This document shows positions 1-10,269 of a DNA stretch of 64,000 nt, piece by piece. Under the pieces are notes generated by a model. The model searched no databases. It saw only the letters and a program-made list of their open reading frames with translations, and was not told the DNA's origin. Every line of letters begins with the position of its first letter. The stretch's first letter is position 1. The position numbers and the translations under genes are program-made. The DNA is from Gammaproteobacteria bacterium (lineage in GTDB: Bacteria > Pseudomonadota > Gammaproteobacteria > Enterobacterales > Permianibacteraceae): contig JACPFT010000004.1 in assembly GCA_016182845.1 (NCBI GenBank), forward strand, positions 62,001 through 126,000, given 5' to 3'.

Positions 1-1258
1 CGGCGACGATATGCTCGGCGATCTTGAAGTTGAAGTCGAACTCGGCCGGATTGACCACGGCGATCTTGCCGTTGCGGGTCGCCTTGCGCAGGCGCAGAGC
101 CGCCAGCGGCACTTCCTTGCGCAGGTTGGAACCGACCAACAGGCAGGCGTCGAGGTTTTCCAGCTCGGCGATGGCCAGCCCCAGTGCCGGGAACAGACCC
201 TCGGCGTTCTGGGTCGAGACATCGGCGCGGCGCAGGCGGTGATCGACGTTGTTGGAACCCAGGTCGCGCATCAGCTTGGCGGCGAGATAGGCTTCCTCGG
301 CGGTCGCGTTGGGCGACACCAGGGCGCCCAGCTGCTCGGCCGGAATGGCCTTCAGGCTGTTGGCCACGTGCTCCAGGGCGGTCTGCCAGTCGGTTTCCAC
401 CCACTGGCCATCGCGCTTGAGCATGGGCTGGGTCAGGCGGTTCTTGCCGTTCAGGGCTTCGTAGGCGAAGCGGTCGCGGTCCGAGATCCAGACTTCGTTG
501 ATGCCTTCGTTTTCACGGGGCACGACGCGCATGACCTGGCTGCGGCGCTGATGCACATGGACGTTAGTGCCCAGGCAGTCATGGGGCGCGACGGAGTCGG
601 CCTGGTTCAGTTCCCAGGCGCGGGCGCTGAAGCGAAAGGGCTTGGAGGTCAGGGCGCCGACCGGGCAGAGGTCGATGATATTGCCCGAGACCTCCGAATC
701 GACGCTCTTCTCGATGAAGGTGCCGATTTCCATGTGCTCGCCGCGGCCGGTGGCACCCATCTCGCGCATGCCGGCGATCTCGGTGCCGAAGCGCACGCAG
801 CGGGTGCAGTGGATGCAGCGGGTCATGTCGGTGGCGACTAACGGACCGATGTCCTTGTCGCGCACGGCGCGCTTGCCTTCCGTGAAGCGGGACACGTCCT
901 TGCCGTAGCCGACGGAGATGTCCTGCAACTCGCACTCGCCGCCCTGATCGCAGATCGGGCAATCCAGCGGGTGGTTGATGAGCAGGAATTCCATCACCGA
1001 CTTCTGGGCGACGCGGGCGCGCTCGGAGGCGGTGAACACCACCATGCCCTCGTTGACCGGGGTCGCGCAGGCCGGCAGGGCCTTGGGCGCCTTGGCGACT
1101 TCCACCAGGCACATGCGGCAGTTGGCGGCCACGGACAGCTTCTTGTGGTAACAGAAGCGCGGGATCTTGATCCCGGCCTTGTCGGCGGCTTCGATCAGCA
1201 TGGAGCCCGGTTCGGCCTCCAGCTTCACGCCATCAATTTCGATATTGACCATAGTCAT
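1..1258 (-). CDS. nuoG: NADH-quinone oxidoreductase subunit G, 5' part only
   Basis: About 419 N-terminal codons of NuoG, the large iron-sulfur subunit of the complex I peripheral arm; the frame stays open to the window edge. Visible are the N-terminal [2Fe-2S] ferredoxin-like region (PRFCYH, then CRMC), the HPLDCPICDQGGEC stretch for a [4Fe-4S] cluster with its usual His ligand, and TRCIHCTRCVRF, followed by the start of the molybdopterin-oxidoreductase-like domain that has no Mo role in complex I. Two in-frame ATGs lie six bases apart (1258 and 1252); MVNIEIDG from 1252 resembles the family start. It follows nuoF with a 21-nt gap in the same operon. Only the truncation by the window limits the call. 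Confidence 0.96.
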   Translation of the reverse strand, partial: MTMVNIEIDGVKLEAEPGSMLIEAADKAGIKIPRFCYHKKLSVAANCRMCLVEVAKAPKALPACATPVNEGMVVFTASERARVAQKSVMEFLLINHPLDCPICDQGGECELQDISVGYGKDVSRFTEGKRAVRDKDIGPLVATDMTRCIHCTRCVRFGTEIAGMREMGATGRGEHMEIGTFIEKSVDSEVSGNIIDLCPVGALTSKPFRFSARAWELNQADSVAPHDCLGTNVHVHQRRSQVMRVVPRENEGINEVWISDRDRFAYEALNGKNRLTQPMLKRDGQWVETDWQTALEHVANSLKAIPAEQLGALVSPNATAEEAYLAAKLMRDLGSNNVDHRLRRADVSTQNAEGLFPALGLAIAELENLDACLLVGSNLRKEVPLAALRLRKATRNGKIAVVNPAEFDFNFKIAEHIVA

Positions 1259-1279
1259 AACCTATCTGGCTCCCACGGC

Positions 1280-2587
1280 TCAATGCGCGTGGCCGTTGCC
1301 CACCAGGCAACGCTTGTGCTCGATGTGGTAAGCGAATTCGTCGCGGTAATGTTTCATCATGCCGGCGACGGGCATGGCGGCGGCATCGCCCAGGGCGCAG
1401 ATCGTGCGGCCCATGATGTTGCCCGCCACCTGGTCCAGCTTGTCCAGGTCTTCCATGACGCCCTGGCCGTGCTCGATGCGATGCACCATGCGCGCCAGCC
1501 AGCCGGTGCCCTCGCGGCAGGGGGTGCACTGGCCGCAGGACTCTTCGTAATAGAAGTGGGACAGACGGGCCAGGGTCTTGACCATGCACACCGTGTCGTT
1601 CATGACGATGACCGCGCCGGAGCCGAGCATGGAACCGCCCTGCTTGGCGATGGAGTCGTAGTCCATGGTCAGGTCCATCATCTGATGGCCGGGGATGACC
1701 GGGGCCGAGGACCCGCCGGGGATGACCGCCTTGAGCTTGCCGCCCTTCACGCCGCCGGCCATTTCCAGCAGGGTGGAGAAGGGGGTGCCCATGGGGATCT
1801 CGAAATTGCCCGGCTTGTTGACATGGCCCGAGACGGAGAACAGCTTGGTGCCGCCGTTGTTGGGCTTGCCGATGTCCAGGAACCACTGACCGCCGTTCTG
1901 CAGAATCACCGGCACCGAGGCATAGGACTCGGTGTTGTTGACGTTCGTCGGGCGGCCGTAGAGGCCGTAGTTGGCCGGGAACGGCGGCTTGAAGCGCGGT
2001 TGGCCCTTCTTGCCTTCCAGGGATTCGATGAGGGCGGTCTCTTCGCCGCAGATGTAGGCACCGGCGCCGCAGTGGTTGTAGAGGTCGAAATCCACGCCCG
2101 CGCCGAGGATGTTCTTGCCCAGCAGGCCGGCCGCATAGGCTTCCTTCAGGGCCGCCTCGAAGCGCTCGATGGGCTCGACGAACTCGCCGCGGGTGTAGTT
2201 ATAGCCCGCCGTGGCGTTCATCACATAGCCGGCGATGGCCATGCCCTCGATGAGCTGGTGCGGGTTGTAACGCATGATGTCGCGGTCCTTGCAGGTACCC
2301 GGCTCGCCTTCGTCCGAGTTGCAGACCACGTATTTCTGGCCCGGCGCATTGCGCGGCATGAAGGACCACTTCAGGCCGGTGGGGAAGCCGGCGCCGCCGC
2401 GGCCGCGCAGGCCGGACAGCTTGAGTTCCTCGATGATGCGCTCGGGGGTCCACTTCTCGGCGAGGATCTTGCGCCACACGGAATAGCCGCCCACGGATTC
2501 GTAGGTGGACATGGCCCAGGGCGTGTCCAGGTGCAGGGTGCGGAAGCAGGTGGCGTTCTGGTTCGGTAGCATGGTCATCGCGCTCAC
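1280..2587 (-). CDS. nuoF: NADH-quinone oxidoreductase subunit F (NADH/FMN site)
   Basis: A 435-residue NuoF, the subunit that binds NADH and FMN and passes electrons to the N3 cluster. The glycine-rich FMN/NADH-binding stretch [10 protein letters not shown] lies at about residues 62-71. The [4Fe-4S] ligands are visible as ESCGQCTPC (C351, C354, C357) with C397 further on in RTIC. Length is normal for the family. Its start overlaps the nuoE stop by 4 nt, indicating translational coupling inside the minus-strand nuo operon. A second ATG (MTML) four codons in could also be the start. Confidence 0.97.
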   Translation of the reverse strand: MSAMTMLPNQNATCFRTLHLDTPWAMSTYESVGGYSVWRKILAEKWTPERIIEELKLSGLRGRGGAGFPTGLKWSFMPRNAPGQKYVVCNSDEGEPGTCKDRDIMRYNPHQLIEGMAIAGYVMNATAGYNYTRGEFVEPIERFEAALKEAYAAGLLGKNILGAGVDFDLYNHCGAGAYICGEETALIESLEGKKGQPRFKPPFPANYGLYGRPTNVNNTESYASVPVILQNGGQWFLDIGKPNNGGTKLFSVSGHVNKPGNFEIPMGTPFSTLLEMAGGVKGGKLKAVIPGGSSAPVIPGHQMMDLTMDYDSIAKQGGSMLGSGAVIVMNDTVCMVKTLARLSHFYYEESCGQCTPCREGTGWLARMVHRIEHGQGVMEDLDKLDQVAGNIMGRTICALGDAAAMPVAGMMKHYRDEFAYHIEHKRCLVGNGHAH

Positions 2588-3090
2588 TCCAGGCCGGCAA
2601 TCAGGGCATCGAGCTTCTCGGGGGTGAGATGCTCGTGGTAATCGCGGCTATCGACCTGGCACATGGGCGCGCCGACGCAGGCGCCCAGGCATTCCACCGA
2701 GCGCACGGTCAGGCGGCCGTCGGCCGTGGTCTCGCCATGGCCGATGCCGTATTTGTTCTTCACATGGGCCATCAGCTCTTCCGAGCCGTTCAGCATGCAG
2801 GAGATGTTGGTGCAGACGTCCACCAGGTGCTTGCCGATGGGCTTGAGCTTGTACATGGAGTAGAAGCTGGCGACCTCGTAGGCGGCGATATGCGGCACTT
2901 CCAGGTAGTCGGCCACGGCGTCCATCAGCTCGTTGGTCAGCCAGCCGCCGTTCTCGCGCTGGGCCACGGCCAGGCAGCCCATGAGGGCGGAACGCTTGCG
3001 CTCGGCCGGGTACTTGCTGACCCAGACCTCGCACTCGGCGTAGGCGGCCGGAGCGATGAGCTCCTTCAGGTTCTTCACTTCGGTAGCCAT
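2584..3090 (-). CDS. nuoE: NADH-quinone oxidoreductase subunit E
   Basis: A 168-residue thioredoxin-fold [2Fe-2S] protein that pairs with NuoF in the NADH dehydrogenase module of complex I. The four cluster ligands are in the expected pattern, C93 and C98 (CTNISC) and C134 and C138 (CLGAC). The region around residues 70-90 ([12 protein letters not shown]) is the typical NuoE helix. The stop overlaps the nuoF start and the ATG overlaps the nuoD stop by one base, so the three genes are tightly coupled. Confidence 0.97.
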   Translation of the reverse strand: MATEVKNLKELIAPAAYAECEVWVSKYPAERKRSALMGCLAVAQRENGGWLTNELMDAVADYLEVPHIAAYEVASFYSMYKLKPIGKHLVDVCTNISCMLNGSEELMAHVKNKYGIGHGETTADGRLTVRSVECLGACVGAPMCQVDSRDYHEHLTPEKLDALIAGLE

Positions 3091-4343
3091 CAGCGGTCAA
3101 TCTCCCCGAACACGATGTCTTGCGTGCCGATCACGGCCACGACGTCGGCCAGCATATAGCCCTTGCTCATCTCTTCGAGGGCGGCCAGATGGGCGAAACC
3201 GGGGGCGCGGATCTTCACGCGGTAAGGCTTGTTGGCGCCGTCGGACAGCAGGTAGATGCCGAATTCGCCCTTGGGATGTTCCACCGCCGCATAGGCCTCG
3301 CCTTCCGGCACGCAATAGCCTTCGGAGAACAGCTTGAAGTGGTGGATCAGGGCTTCCATGTCCTCTTTCATCGCCTCGCGCGAGGGCGGCGTGACCTTGC
3401 GGTTGTCGGCGATGACCGGACCGGAGTTCTTGCGCAGCCATTCGATGCACTGGCGGATGATGCGGTTGGACTGGCGCATTTCCTCGACGCGCACCAGGTA
3501 GCGGTCGTAGCAGTCGCCGTTCTTGCCGATGGGGATGTCGAAGTCCATGCGGTCATAGACTTCGTAGGGCTGGGTCTTGCGCAGATCCCAGGCGAAGCCG
3601 GAGCCGCGAATCATGGGACCGGAGAAGCCCAGCTGCAGGGCGCGTTCCGGGGACACGACGCCGATGCCGACCGTGCGCTGTTTCCAGATGCGGTTGTCGG
3701 TCAGCAGGGTCTCGTACTCGTCGACGCGGCCGGGGAAGCGCTCGGTGAAGTCCCAGAGGAAGTCCAGGAGCGAGCCCTGGCGGTTCTCGTTGAGCTTGGC
3801 CACGTCCTTGGCGGAGTGCCACTTGGAGGCCTTGTACTGGGCCATCTGGGCCGGCAGATCGCGGTAGACGCCGCCCGGACGGTAGTAGGCGGCGTGCATG
3901 CGCGCGCCGGACACCGCCTCGTAGCAATCCATGAGATCTTCGCGCTCGCGGAAGGCATAGAGGAAGACGGTCATGGCGCCGATGTCGAGGCCGTGGGCAC
4001 CGATCCACATCAGGTGGTTGAGGATGCGGGTGACCTCGTCGAACATCGTACGGATGTACTGGGCGCGCAGCGGCACCTCGAGGCCCAGCAGCTTCTCGAT
4101 GGCCATGACGTAAGCGTGCTCGTTGCACATCATGGACACGTAGTCCAGGCGATCCATGTAGCCGATGGACTGGTTGAAGGGCTTGGACTCGGCCAGTTTC
4201 TCGGTGCCGCGGTGCAGCAGGCCGATATGCGGGTCGGCGCGTTCGATGACTTCGCCGTCCAGTTCCAGGACCAGGCGCAGCACGCCGTGGGCGGCCGGGT
4301 GCTGGGGTCCGAAGTTCATGGTGTAGTTACGAATTTCAGCCAT
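3090..4343 (-). CDS. nuoD: NADH-quinone oxidoreductase subunit D
   Basis: A 417-residue NuoD (49-kDa subunit) that forms the quinone pocket with NuoB. The N-terminal sequence [22 protein letters not shown] is diagnostic, with HRGTEKL shortly after and a C-terminal FGEIDR close to the consensus end. It is a separate gene from nuoC, not the fused NuoCD of Escherichia coli. It ends at the nuoE start and begins 10 nt after the nuoC stop. Confidence 0.97.
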   Translation of the reverse strand: MAEIRNYTMNFGPQHPAAHGVLRLVLELDGEVIERADPHIGLLHRGTEKLAESKPFNQSIGYMDRLDYVSMMCNEHAYVMAIEKLLGLEVPLRAQYIRTMFDEVTRILNHLMWIGAHGLDIGAMTVFLYAFREREDLMDCYEAVSGARMHAAYYRPGGVYRDLPAQMAQYKASKWHSAKDVAKLNENRQGSLLDFLWDFTERFPGRVDEYETLLTDNRIWKQRTVGIGVVSPERALQLGFSGPMIRGSGFAWDLRKTQPYEVYDRMDFDIPIGKNGDCYDRYLVRVEEMRQSNRIIRQCIEWLRKNSGPVIADNRKVTPPSREAMKEDMEALIHHFKLFSEGYCVPEGEAYAAVEHPKGEFGIYLLSDGANKPYRVKIRAPGFAHLAALEEMSKGYMLADVVAVIGTQDIVFGEIDR

Positions 4344-4353
4344 GATCTCGACC

Positions 4354-5043
4354 TCAGTTCTTGTTCGCGCCGGAAGGCGTGTTCAGGTCCGCGTAGCGTC
4401 CGTCGTCGCGGATCACGCGCGGCACCAGGACGCGCGGCTCGATGCTCACTGGCTCGTAGACGCAACGCTTCTCGGTGGCGTCGTAGCGCAGCTCGACGTT
4501 GCCGATGAGCGGGAAGTCCTTGCGGAAGGGATGGCCGACGAAGCCGTAATCGGTGAGCAGGCGGCGCAGATCCGGGTGGCCCTCGAAGAGGATGCCGTAC
4601 AGGTCGAAGGCCTCGCGCTCGAACCAGTTGGCCGAGGACCAGGTCGTGGTCAGGGTCGGCACGAGGGGGAAGGCGTCGTCACACCAGACACGCACGCGGA
4701 GGCGCTGGTTCAGGCTGATCGACAGCAGATGGGAGACCACGGCGAAACGCGGGCCGGAGCGGGCCGGACGGTCCTCGCGGGAACGCTCGACGCCGCGCTC
4801 GAAGCCGGAGCCGGAGGCGTCGTCGGTGGTCCATTCGCCCATGCCGTAGTCGAGGTAGTCGACGCCGCACAGGTCCATCAATTGTTCGAACTGGAAGGCC
4901 GGCTCGTCGCGCAGGGCCTTACAGACATCCAGATAATTCTCGCGCTTGACATCGATGGTCACTTCGCCCACATGGGTCGCGACCTGGATCAATGCGTCGG
5001 CGAAGCGCTCCTGCAAACGGGAGACCAGCAGCTCAGCATTCAT
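4354..5043 (-). CDS. nuoC: NADH-quinone oxidoreductase subunit C
   Basis: A 229-residue NuoC (30-kDa subunit) of the complex I connecting arm. The sequence [20 protein letters not shown] with the downstream [15 protein letters not shown] is the family signature. An inserted loop of about 25 residues ([10 protein letters not shown] to RPARSG) sits in the middle of the domain; similar insertions are seen in other proteobacterial NuoC proteins. The gene lies between nuoB (6 nt away) and nuoD (10 nt away). Confidence 0.96.
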   Translation of the reverse strand: MNAELLVSRLQERFADALIQVATHVGEVTIDVKRENYLDVCKALRDEPAFQFEQLMDLCGVDYLDYGMGEWTTDDASGSGFERGVERSREDRPARSGPRFAVVSHLLSISLNQRLRVRVWCDDAFPLVPTLTTTWSSANWFEREAFDLYGILFEGHPDLRRLLTDYGFVGHPFRKDFPLIGNVELRYDATEKRCVYEPVSIEPRVLVPRVIRDDGRYADLNTPSGANKN

Positions 5044-5049
5044 GGTGTC

Positions 5050-5535
5050 TTATCCTAAGCGTGCGATGGTGTTGGTACGGCGGATCTTGTTCTGCAACTG
5101 GATGATGCCGTACAGCAGTGCCTCGGCGGTCGGCGGGCAACCCGGGACATAGATGTCCACCGGGACGACGCGATCGCAGCCGCGCACCACCGCGTAGGAA
5201 TAGTGGTAATAGCCGCCGCCGTTGGCGCAGGAGCCCATGGAGATGACCCAGCGCGGCTCGGACATCTGGTCATAGACGCGGCGCAGGGCCGGGGCCATCT
5301 TGTTGGTCAGGGTACCGGCCACGATCATCACGTCGGACTGACGCGGCGAGGGGCGGAACACCACGCCGAAGCGGTCCAGGTCGTAGCGCGAGGCGCCCGC
5401 ATGCATCATTTCCACGGCGCAGCAGGCCAGACCGAAGGTCATGGGCCACATGGAGCCGGTGCGGGCCCAGTTGATCAGGGTGTCGACTTGCGTCGTGACG
5501 AAGCCCTTCTCGACGATGCCGTTGTTTACTCCCAT
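5050..5535 (-). CDS. nuoB: NADH-quinone oxidoreductase subunit B
   Basis: A 161-residue NuoB, holder of the N2 [4Fe-4S] cluster that reduces quinone. All four ligands are visible: the adjacent pair C38-C39 (GLACC), C103 (GSCANGGG) and C133 (VPGCPP). The reading frame extends upstream, but the start chosen here (MGVNNG) gives the normal family length and overlaps nuoA by 10 nt; the upstream extension has no family similarity and lies in nuoA coding sequence. Confidence 0.96.
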   Translation of the reverse strand: MGVNNGIVEKGFVTTQVDTLINWARTGSMWPMTFGLACCAVEMMHAGASRYDLDRFGVVFRPSPRQSDVMIVAGTLTNKMAPALRRVYDQMSEPRWVISMGSCANGGGYYHYSYAVVRGCDRVVPVDIYVPGCPPTAEALLYGIIQLQNKIRRTNTIARLG

Positions 5536-5894
5536 TCCAGGGCTCCTTTCTTCCACTCGTAAATGAAACCGACCACGAGCAGGGCCAAGAACACCATCAT
5601 CGACCAGAAGCCGAACCAGCTGATGTCCTCGAGCACCACGGCCCAGGGGAACAGGAAGGCGATTTCCAGATCGAAGAGGATGAACAGGATGGCGACCAGG
5701 TAGAAACGCACGTCGAACTTCATGCGCGCATCTTCGAAAGCATCGAAGCCGCACTCGAAGGGCGCGTTCTTGGCCGCATCGGGTTTATTGACGCCCAGGA
5801 GGCGCGAGAACAGGGAACCGAGGCCGACCAGCAAGCATCCGAAGAGCAGGGCGACGACCATGAAGATCAGGACTGGGAGATAGTTTTCGAGCAT
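5526..5894 (-). CDS. nuoA: NADH-quinone oxidoreductase subunit A
   Basis: A 122-residue membrane subunit with three hydrophobic segments (about residues 6-28, 64-84 and 91-111). The motif [20 protein letters not shown] lies in the loop that contacts the quinone site. It is the first gene of the minus-strand nuo operon, which runs on to nuoG at the window edge. The upstream 300 nt should hold the operon promoter. Confidence 0.96.
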   Translation of the reverse strand: MLENYLPVLIFMVVALLFGCLLVGLGSLFSRLLGVNKPDAAKNAPFECGFDAFEDARMKFDVRFYLVAILFILFDLEIAFLFPWAVVLEDISWFGFWSMMVFLALLVVGFIYEWKKGALEWE

Positions 5895-6094
5895 TACCTT
5901 ACCTCAAGGGCACGACGCGTCCGCCGTTCCGGCTTTTGGATGGGTTGATGGGGACCCATTCCGACACTCGCACGCTAAAGCCCTGGGGCTTGAAAGCGGC
6001 GAAAAGCGCCTCCAGATAGCCTGGAGACCCCTGCCCCGCTACGTCGGCCTTGCGCCGACGGCGTGTAAGCGCCGATTAAAAATGTGTCAGATTT
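5895..6094. other. nuo leader and promoter region, no gene
   Basis: Non-coding stretch between nuoA and the terminator below tRNA-Leu. It contains two small hairpins, CTCCAG-ATAGC-CTGGAG near 6012 and GTCGGC-CTTGC-GCCGAC at 6044-6060. The minus strand has an AT-rich block near 6075-6110 that could carry the nuo promoter, but no single -35/-10 pair stands out. No ORF here resembles a protein family. Confidence 0.5.
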
Positions 6095-6097
6095 TAT

Positions 6098-6137
6098 CAA
6101 AAAAAAAGGCATCTCGTGTCGTCCGTGATGCCTTTTT
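6098..6137. terminator. Terminator-like hairpin below tRNA-Leu
   Basis: An inverted repeat, AAAAAGGCATC then a 13-nt loop then GATGCCTTTTT, with A-tracts on one side and T-tracts on the other. It lies just downstream of the minus-strand tRNA-Leu gene. The symmetric A/T tails would allow it to work in both directions. It separates the secG-tRNA unit from the nuo operon. Confidence 0.75.
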
Positions 6138-6194
6138 CGAAGAACTCACCTGAAAACTTCAGTTTAGCTGATTGTTATCAAGATTCGCTCTATT

Positions 6195-6278
6195 TGGTGC
6201 CGACGCCCGGACTCGAACCGGGACGGCTAGGCCACTACCACCTCAAGATAGCGTGTCTACCAATTCCACCACGTCGGC
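6195..6278 (-). tRNA. tRNA-Leu, anticodon GAG
   Basis: Read on the minus strand, the 84-nt sequence folds as a tRNA. The acceptor stem is GCCGACG/CGTCGGC, and the anticodon stem CTATC/GGTAG holds the loop TTGAGGT, giving anticodon GAG (leucine, CTC and CTT). A short variable stem is present, and the T arm is CCCGG-TTCGAGT-CCGGG. The 3' CCA is encoded. A leucine tRNA between secG and the next operon is common in gammaproteobacteria. Confidence 0.96.
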
Positions 6279-6346
6279 TTGAAACTTGTTGCCACTCAGG
6301 GAGTTGCCGTTTGGCGAAGGCCCTGCGAAAGCGGCGCTATTCTACT

Positions 6347-6811
6347 TTATTTCTTCTCGGTGTTGTCAGCTTTTTTCTCGGCGTTCGCCTTCATTTCGCT
6401 GTTTTTTTCCGAAGCTTCGCTTTTCGGCTCGACCGGGGCCGGCTTGACGGGTTCCGCCGCCGGAGCCTGGGTCTTGACGTCGGCCGGGATGTCGCTGGCG
6501 GGGGCCGGCTTGGCCTGAACCGGCAGTTCCTGAGCGGCCGGCGCGGCCGGGCCCTGCAGCAGGCTGTCCTCGGACTTCTCCTTGCGCGACGCCAGGTGGG
6601 AGAGCCCCAGGGCGCAGATAAAGAACACCGCCGCCAGTATGGCCGTGGTGCGCGTCAGGAAGTTACCGGACCCGGTAGAGCCAAACACGGTGGCCGAGGC
6701 GCCGGCGCCAAAGGAAGCGCCCATATCGGCGCCCTTGCCGTGCTGGATCAGCACGAGACCGATCAGGCCCACGGCGGCGATAACGAGGATGACGGTGAGA
6801 ATTTCAACCAT
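6347..6811 (-). CDS. secG: Protein translocase subunit SecG with long C-terminal tail
   Basis: A 154-residue SecG, a small partner of SecY and SecE in the inner-membrane Sec channel. Two membrane helices lie near residues 3-22 and 53-72, separated by the conserved cytoplasmic loop (QHGKGADMGASFGAGASATVFG). The last 75 or so residues are a low-complexity Ala/Pro/Lys/Glu tail (many PAP and KAE units) absent from the shorter E. coli protein. The start at MVEILTV was preferred over an ATG seven codons upstream because it matches the family N-terminus. The start lies 5 nt from the tpiA stop. Confidence 0.94.
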   Translation of the reverse strand: MVEILTVILVIAAVGLIGLVLIQHGKGADMGASFGAGASATVFGSTGSGNFLTRTTAILAAVFFICALGLSHLASRKEKSEDSLLQGPAAPAAQELPVQAKPAPASDIPADVKTQAPAAEPVKPAPVEPKSEASEKNSEMKANAEKKADNTEKK

Positions 6812-6815
6812 GCTT

Positions 6816-7565
6816 TTACCCAGCTGCGGCACAGATGGCCGCGAAATCGGTGGCGCTCAGGGAGGCTCCACCTATCAGTCCGCCGTCGATATCGACTTGA
6901 GCGAACAATTCAGCGGCATTGTCAGCTTTGACACTGCCGCCATAAAGAATCCGAATCTTCTCAGCCAGTTCCGCATCGGCCTTGGCGATGAAGCCACGCA
7001 GGGCCGCGTGCACTTCCTGGGCCTGCTCCGGCGTCGCCGTGCGACCCGTGCCTATGGCCCAGACCGGCTCGTAGGCGATGACCGCCTGGCTCAGGCCGGC
7101 CACCCCGACCAGCGCCAGGACCGCCTGCAGCTGACGGAAGACCACGCTCAGGGTCTCGCCGCCATCCCGTTCCGCCAGGGTCTCCCCCACGCAGACTATG
7201 GGCGTCAGCCCGGCATTCAAGGCCGCCAGGCACTTGCGCGCCACCAGTTCGTCGCTCTCGCCGTACAGGCTGCGCCGCTCGGAATGGCCCACCAGCACAT
7301 AGCGGCAGCCAAATTCGCGCAACATGCCGCCCGACACCTCGCCGGTGTAGGCACCCATCACGTCCGTCGCCAGATCCTGGGCGCCCAACGCGATGGCCGT
7401 GTCCCGCACCAGGCCTTCCGCCTGCTCCAGGAACACGAACGGCGGGCAGACTAGAACCTCACAGCTCGCGGTCGCCACCATCGGCTTCAGCTCTTCCAGC
7501 AGCCCGCCAACCAGGGCGCGCGTGCCGTGCATTTTCCAATTTCCGGCCACCAGCTTGCGGCGCAT
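6816..7565 (-). CDS. tpiA: Triosephosphate isomerase
   Basis: A 249-residue TIM-barrel enzyme that interconverts dihydroxyacetone phosphate and glyceraldehyde 3-phosphate. The catalytic residues are visible: K11 in GNWKM, H94 in VGHSERR and E166 in [11 protein letters not shown]. The phosphate-binding GGSVKADN loop is near the C-terminus. The start at [11 protein letters not shown] was chosen over an upstream in-frame ATG because it gives the normal length. It lies upstream of secG in the conserved tpiA-secG-tRNA order. Confidence 0.97.
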   Translation of the reverse strand: MRRKLVAGNWKMHGTRALVGGLLEELKPMVATASCEVLVCPPFVFLEQAEGLVRDTAIALGAQDLATDVMGAYTGEVSGGMLREFGCRYVLVGHSERRSLYGESDELVARKCLAALNAGLTPIVCVGETLAERDGGETLSVVFRQLQAVLALVGVAGLSQAVIAYEPVWAIGTGRTATPEQAQEVHAALRGFIAKADAELAEKIRILYGGSVKADNAAELFAQVDIDGGLIGGASLSATDFAAICAAAG

Positions 7566-7650
7566 ACGAAGTCCCGCCTTCGCAAACAGGCCGCGTATGG
7601 TAGCGGAGGGACGGGCCCGGCGCAAGCCGGCCGGATTCAGGGGCCTCGGT

Positions 7651-8904
7651 TCAACTGGCCAGCAGGCTATGCAGCTCCGCCAGCTTGTCCTTGGCCTCGC
7701 GCAGGATCTGCATGGCCAGTTCCGGGCTGAGCAGGCCCTGGGACAGGCGCACGAAGGCGGGTAGCTGGGTCAGCTTGGGCAGCCCCGGCGGGTGCTCGTG
7801 CATCAGGGCATGCCACTGGGCGACGATCACGAGATCGCACAAATCCGCGTCCTCGGCGGCGCGGTACCAGTCCTCGGCATGCAGGGCGGCCTGCACCATG
7901 GGCTCGGGGAAGCCCCAACGGCGCAGCACCTCGGCGCCAGCCGGGGCCCGCAGGGTGTCGAGGGTGGCCTGGAGCTGCTGGCCATCGTCGAGAAGGGCCG
8001 GGTGATTGGCCGCATAGGCCAGGATGGCGATCTTGCCGATGTCGTGGATGAGGCCGGTCAGCAGCGCCTGCTCGCTGGGGCAGAGCCGGAAGTGCTCGGC
8101 GAAGACCGCCGAAAGGGCCGCGACTTCCAGGCTGTGCTGCCAGATCCCAATCATCAGCTTGCGCAGGCGCGGATCGCGGTGTTGGAACAGGTCTTTCAGG
8201 GCGAAGCTGGTGACCAGGTGGCGGGTGGTCAGGAAACCCAGGCGCTGGATGGCCGACTCGGTGGACACCGTCTGGCGGGCGGCGCGGAAGATGGGGCTGT
8301 TGGCGGCCTTGATCAGCTTGGCGGCGATGACCGGGTCGGCATTGACGCAGCGGGCGACCTGGTCGAGGGTGGAATCCTCCTGGGCCAATAGGGTCTGGAT
8401 GCGCAGGGCGACCTCGGGCAGGCTGGGCAGCTCGAAGCGGCCGGCGCGCAGGTCCTGCTCGAAGGACTCCAGCATGGCCATGCCCTGGCCCTCGTCGAGC
8501 ATGGCCGTGGGCAGATGCTCGGAGGCATCCTCGCCGTCGCCCCATTGGGCGCTCAGCTCCGCCAACACGTCCCGGTCGATGGTGAAGAATTCGATGTCGC
8601 TCAAGGCCTTGGCGGTGTATTGGCGAGGCCGCAGCCGCGCCAGGGCGAAGGCGGCCAGCTCGGAGCCGGCGTCGATGCGCCGCGACTTTCCGTCCGGCGC
8701 GGTCAGGCCCACCGCGCCGTGCAGGAGGAAATACTCCCGCTCATCCCGGTCGCCCTGCCGGAACAGGAGCTCGCCCTGGCGCAGCTGGTGCACGCTCAGG
8801 CTATCGGCCATGACCTCCAGCTGGAAGCTCTGCACATGCTGCAGGGGAACGAAGCGACGCAGAATCTCGATATCGACGGCCATGGCATCCTCGCCCGCAT
8901 CCAT
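7651..8904 (-). CDS. Cyclic-nucleotide-binding-like plus HDOD domain signalling protein
   Basis: A 417-residue protein with two parts. Residues about 15-130 look like a cyclic-nucleotide-binding beta-roll (LRQGELLFRQGDRDEREYFLLHGAVGL). Residues about 150-350 form an HDOD domain (LPSLPEVALRIQTLL, then LLTGLIHDIGKIAIL), the metal-poor relative of HD phosphohydrolases. Such proteins are inferred regulators; ligand and partner are not known from sequence. It starts directly after the glmM stop, so it is probably co-transcribed with glmM. An alternative start lies at 8883 (MAVDIE). Confidence 0.85.
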   Translation of the reverse strand: MDAGEDAMAVDIEILRRFVPLQHVQSFQLEVMADSLSVHQLRQGELLFRQGDRDEREYFLLHGAVGLTAPDGKSRRIDAGSELAAFALARLRPRQYTAKALSDIEFFTIDRDVLAELSAQWGDGEDASEHLPTAMLDEGQGMAMLESFEQDLRAGRFELPSLPEVALRIQTLLAQEDSTLDQVARCVNADPVIAAKLIKAANSPIFRAARQTVSTESAIQRLGFLTTRHLVTSFALKDLFQHRDPRLRKLMIGIWQHSLEVAALSAVFAEHFRLCPSEQALLTGLIHDIGKIAILAYAANHPALLDDGQQLQATLDTLRAPAGAEVLRRWGFPEPMVQAALHAEDWYRAAEDADLCDLVIVAQWHALMHEHPPGLPKLTQLPAFVRLSQGLLSPELAMQILREAKDKLAELHSLLAS

Positions 8905-10242
8905 TTACAAGGCCGCGCGCACCGCCTCGGCGATGCGCTCGGCGCAATCCTGAACCAGGGCGGCGTCGCTGCCCTCCACCATCACTCGCACCAGAGGTTC
9001 GGTGCCCGAGGGCCGGAGCAAGACCCGTCCGCTGTCTCCCAGGCGCGCTTCCTGCTCGCGTACGGCAGACTTCACCCTCTCGTGCTCCAAGGGCTTGGCC
9101 CCCGGGGTGAGCCGCACATTGATCAAGACCTGGGGGCATTTGCTCATGCCGCCGGCCAGTTCCTTGAGCGTAGCACCGGATTGCACCATCGCCGCCAGGA
9201 CTTGCAGGGCCGAGCCGATGCCGTCGCCGGTGGTATTGGCGTTCAGGCAGATGATATGCCCGGAGGACTCGCCGCCCAGCAGCCAGCCGTGCTCCTTGAG
9301 CTTCTCCATGACATAGCGGTCGCCGACCTTGGCGCGCAGGAAGGGGATCTCGAGCTCGCGGAAAGCCAGCTCCAGGCCCAGGTTGGACATGAGGGTGCCC
9401 ACCACCCCGCCCTGTAGGCGGCCGTGGATCTTGGCATCGCGGGCGATGATATAGAGCAGCTCGTCGCCGTCCACCAATCGCCCCTCGTGGTCCACCATCA
9501 TCACCCGGTCGCCGTCGCCATCGAAGGCGATGCCCAGGTGCGCCTGCTCGGCCACGACCCGGGCCTGCAGGGCTTCCGGATGGGTGGACCCGGCCTGCTC
9601 GTTGATGTTCAGGCCGTTGGGCTCGTCGCCGATGACGATGACCTCGGCGCCCAGTTCGCGGAATACCGCCGGCGCCACGTGGTAGGTGGCGCCGTGGGCG
9701 CAATCCAGGACGATTTTCAGGGATTTCAGTGAGGTGGCGGCCGGGATCGAGCTCTTGCAGAACTCGATATAGCGCCCGGCGGCATCCATCTGGCGCACGC
9801 ACTTACCCAGGCGCGCCGAGTCCACGGTAGTCAGCGGCTGGTCCAGCATGGCCTCGATCTGCAGTTCCACCTCGTCCGCCAGCTTGGTGCCGTCGGCGGA
9901 GAAGAACTTGATGCCGTTGTCGTAGAACGGGTTGTGGGAGGCGGAGATGACGATGCCGGCCTTGGCGCGGAAGGCGCGGGTCAGGTAGGCGATGCCCGGC
10001 GTGGGCATGGGGCCCAGGAGCTTGATGGACAGACCCGCCGCGATGAGACCGGCCTCCAGGCAGGACTCGAACATGTAATTGGAGATGCGCGTGTCCTTGC
10101 CGATGAGGACGGTGCCGCCCTCGTCGCCGGCCAGGACCTTGCCGGCCGCCCAGCCCAGCTTGAGCACGAACTCGGGGGTGATGGGATGCTCGCCCACCCG
10201 GCCACGCACGCCGTCGGTGCCGAAATACTTACGCTGGATCAC
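8905..10242 (-). CDS. glmM: Phosphoglucosamine mutase
   Basis: A 445-residue alpha-D-phosphohexomutase that converts glucosamine 6-phosphate to glucosamine 1-phosphate for peptidoglycan and lipopolysaccharide precursors. The phosphoserine is S102 in [10 protein letters not shown], the metal site is DGDGDR in the second third, and the sugar loop GGESSGH and phosphate-binding RPSGTEP are present. Length and start ([14 protein letters not shown]) match the family. It is separated from folP by a 206-bp palindromic repeat element. Confidence 0.97.
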   Translation of the reverse strand: MIQRKYFGTDGVRGRVGEHPITPEFVLKLGWAAGKVLAGDEGGTVLIGKDTRISNYMFESCLEAGLIAAGLSIKLLGPMPTPGIAYLTRAFRAKAGIVISASHNPFYDNGIKFFSADGTKLADEVELQIEAMLDQPLTTVDSARLGKCVRQMDAAGRYIEFCKSSIPAATSLKSLKIVLDCAHGATYHVAPAVFRELGAEVIVIGDEPNGLNINEQAGSTHPEALQARVVAEQAHLGIAFDGDGDRVMMVDHEGRLVDGDELLYIIARDAKIHGRLQGGVVGTLMSNLGLELAFRELEIPFLRAKVGDRYVMEKLKEHGWLLGGESSGHIICLNANTTGDGIGSALQVLAAMVQSGATLKELAGGMSKCPQVLINVRLTPGAKPLEHERVKSAVREQEARLGDSGRVLLRPSGTEPLVRVMVEGSDAALVQDCAERIAEAVRAAL

Positions 10243-10269
10243 TCTGTGCTACCTCGTCGAGAAGAGGGG

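Noticed and set aside
971-2569. A 532-codon plus-strand frame opposite nuoF and nuoG
   Set aside because: Same kind of antisense shadow; both strands cannot be conserved here and the nuo genes are clear.
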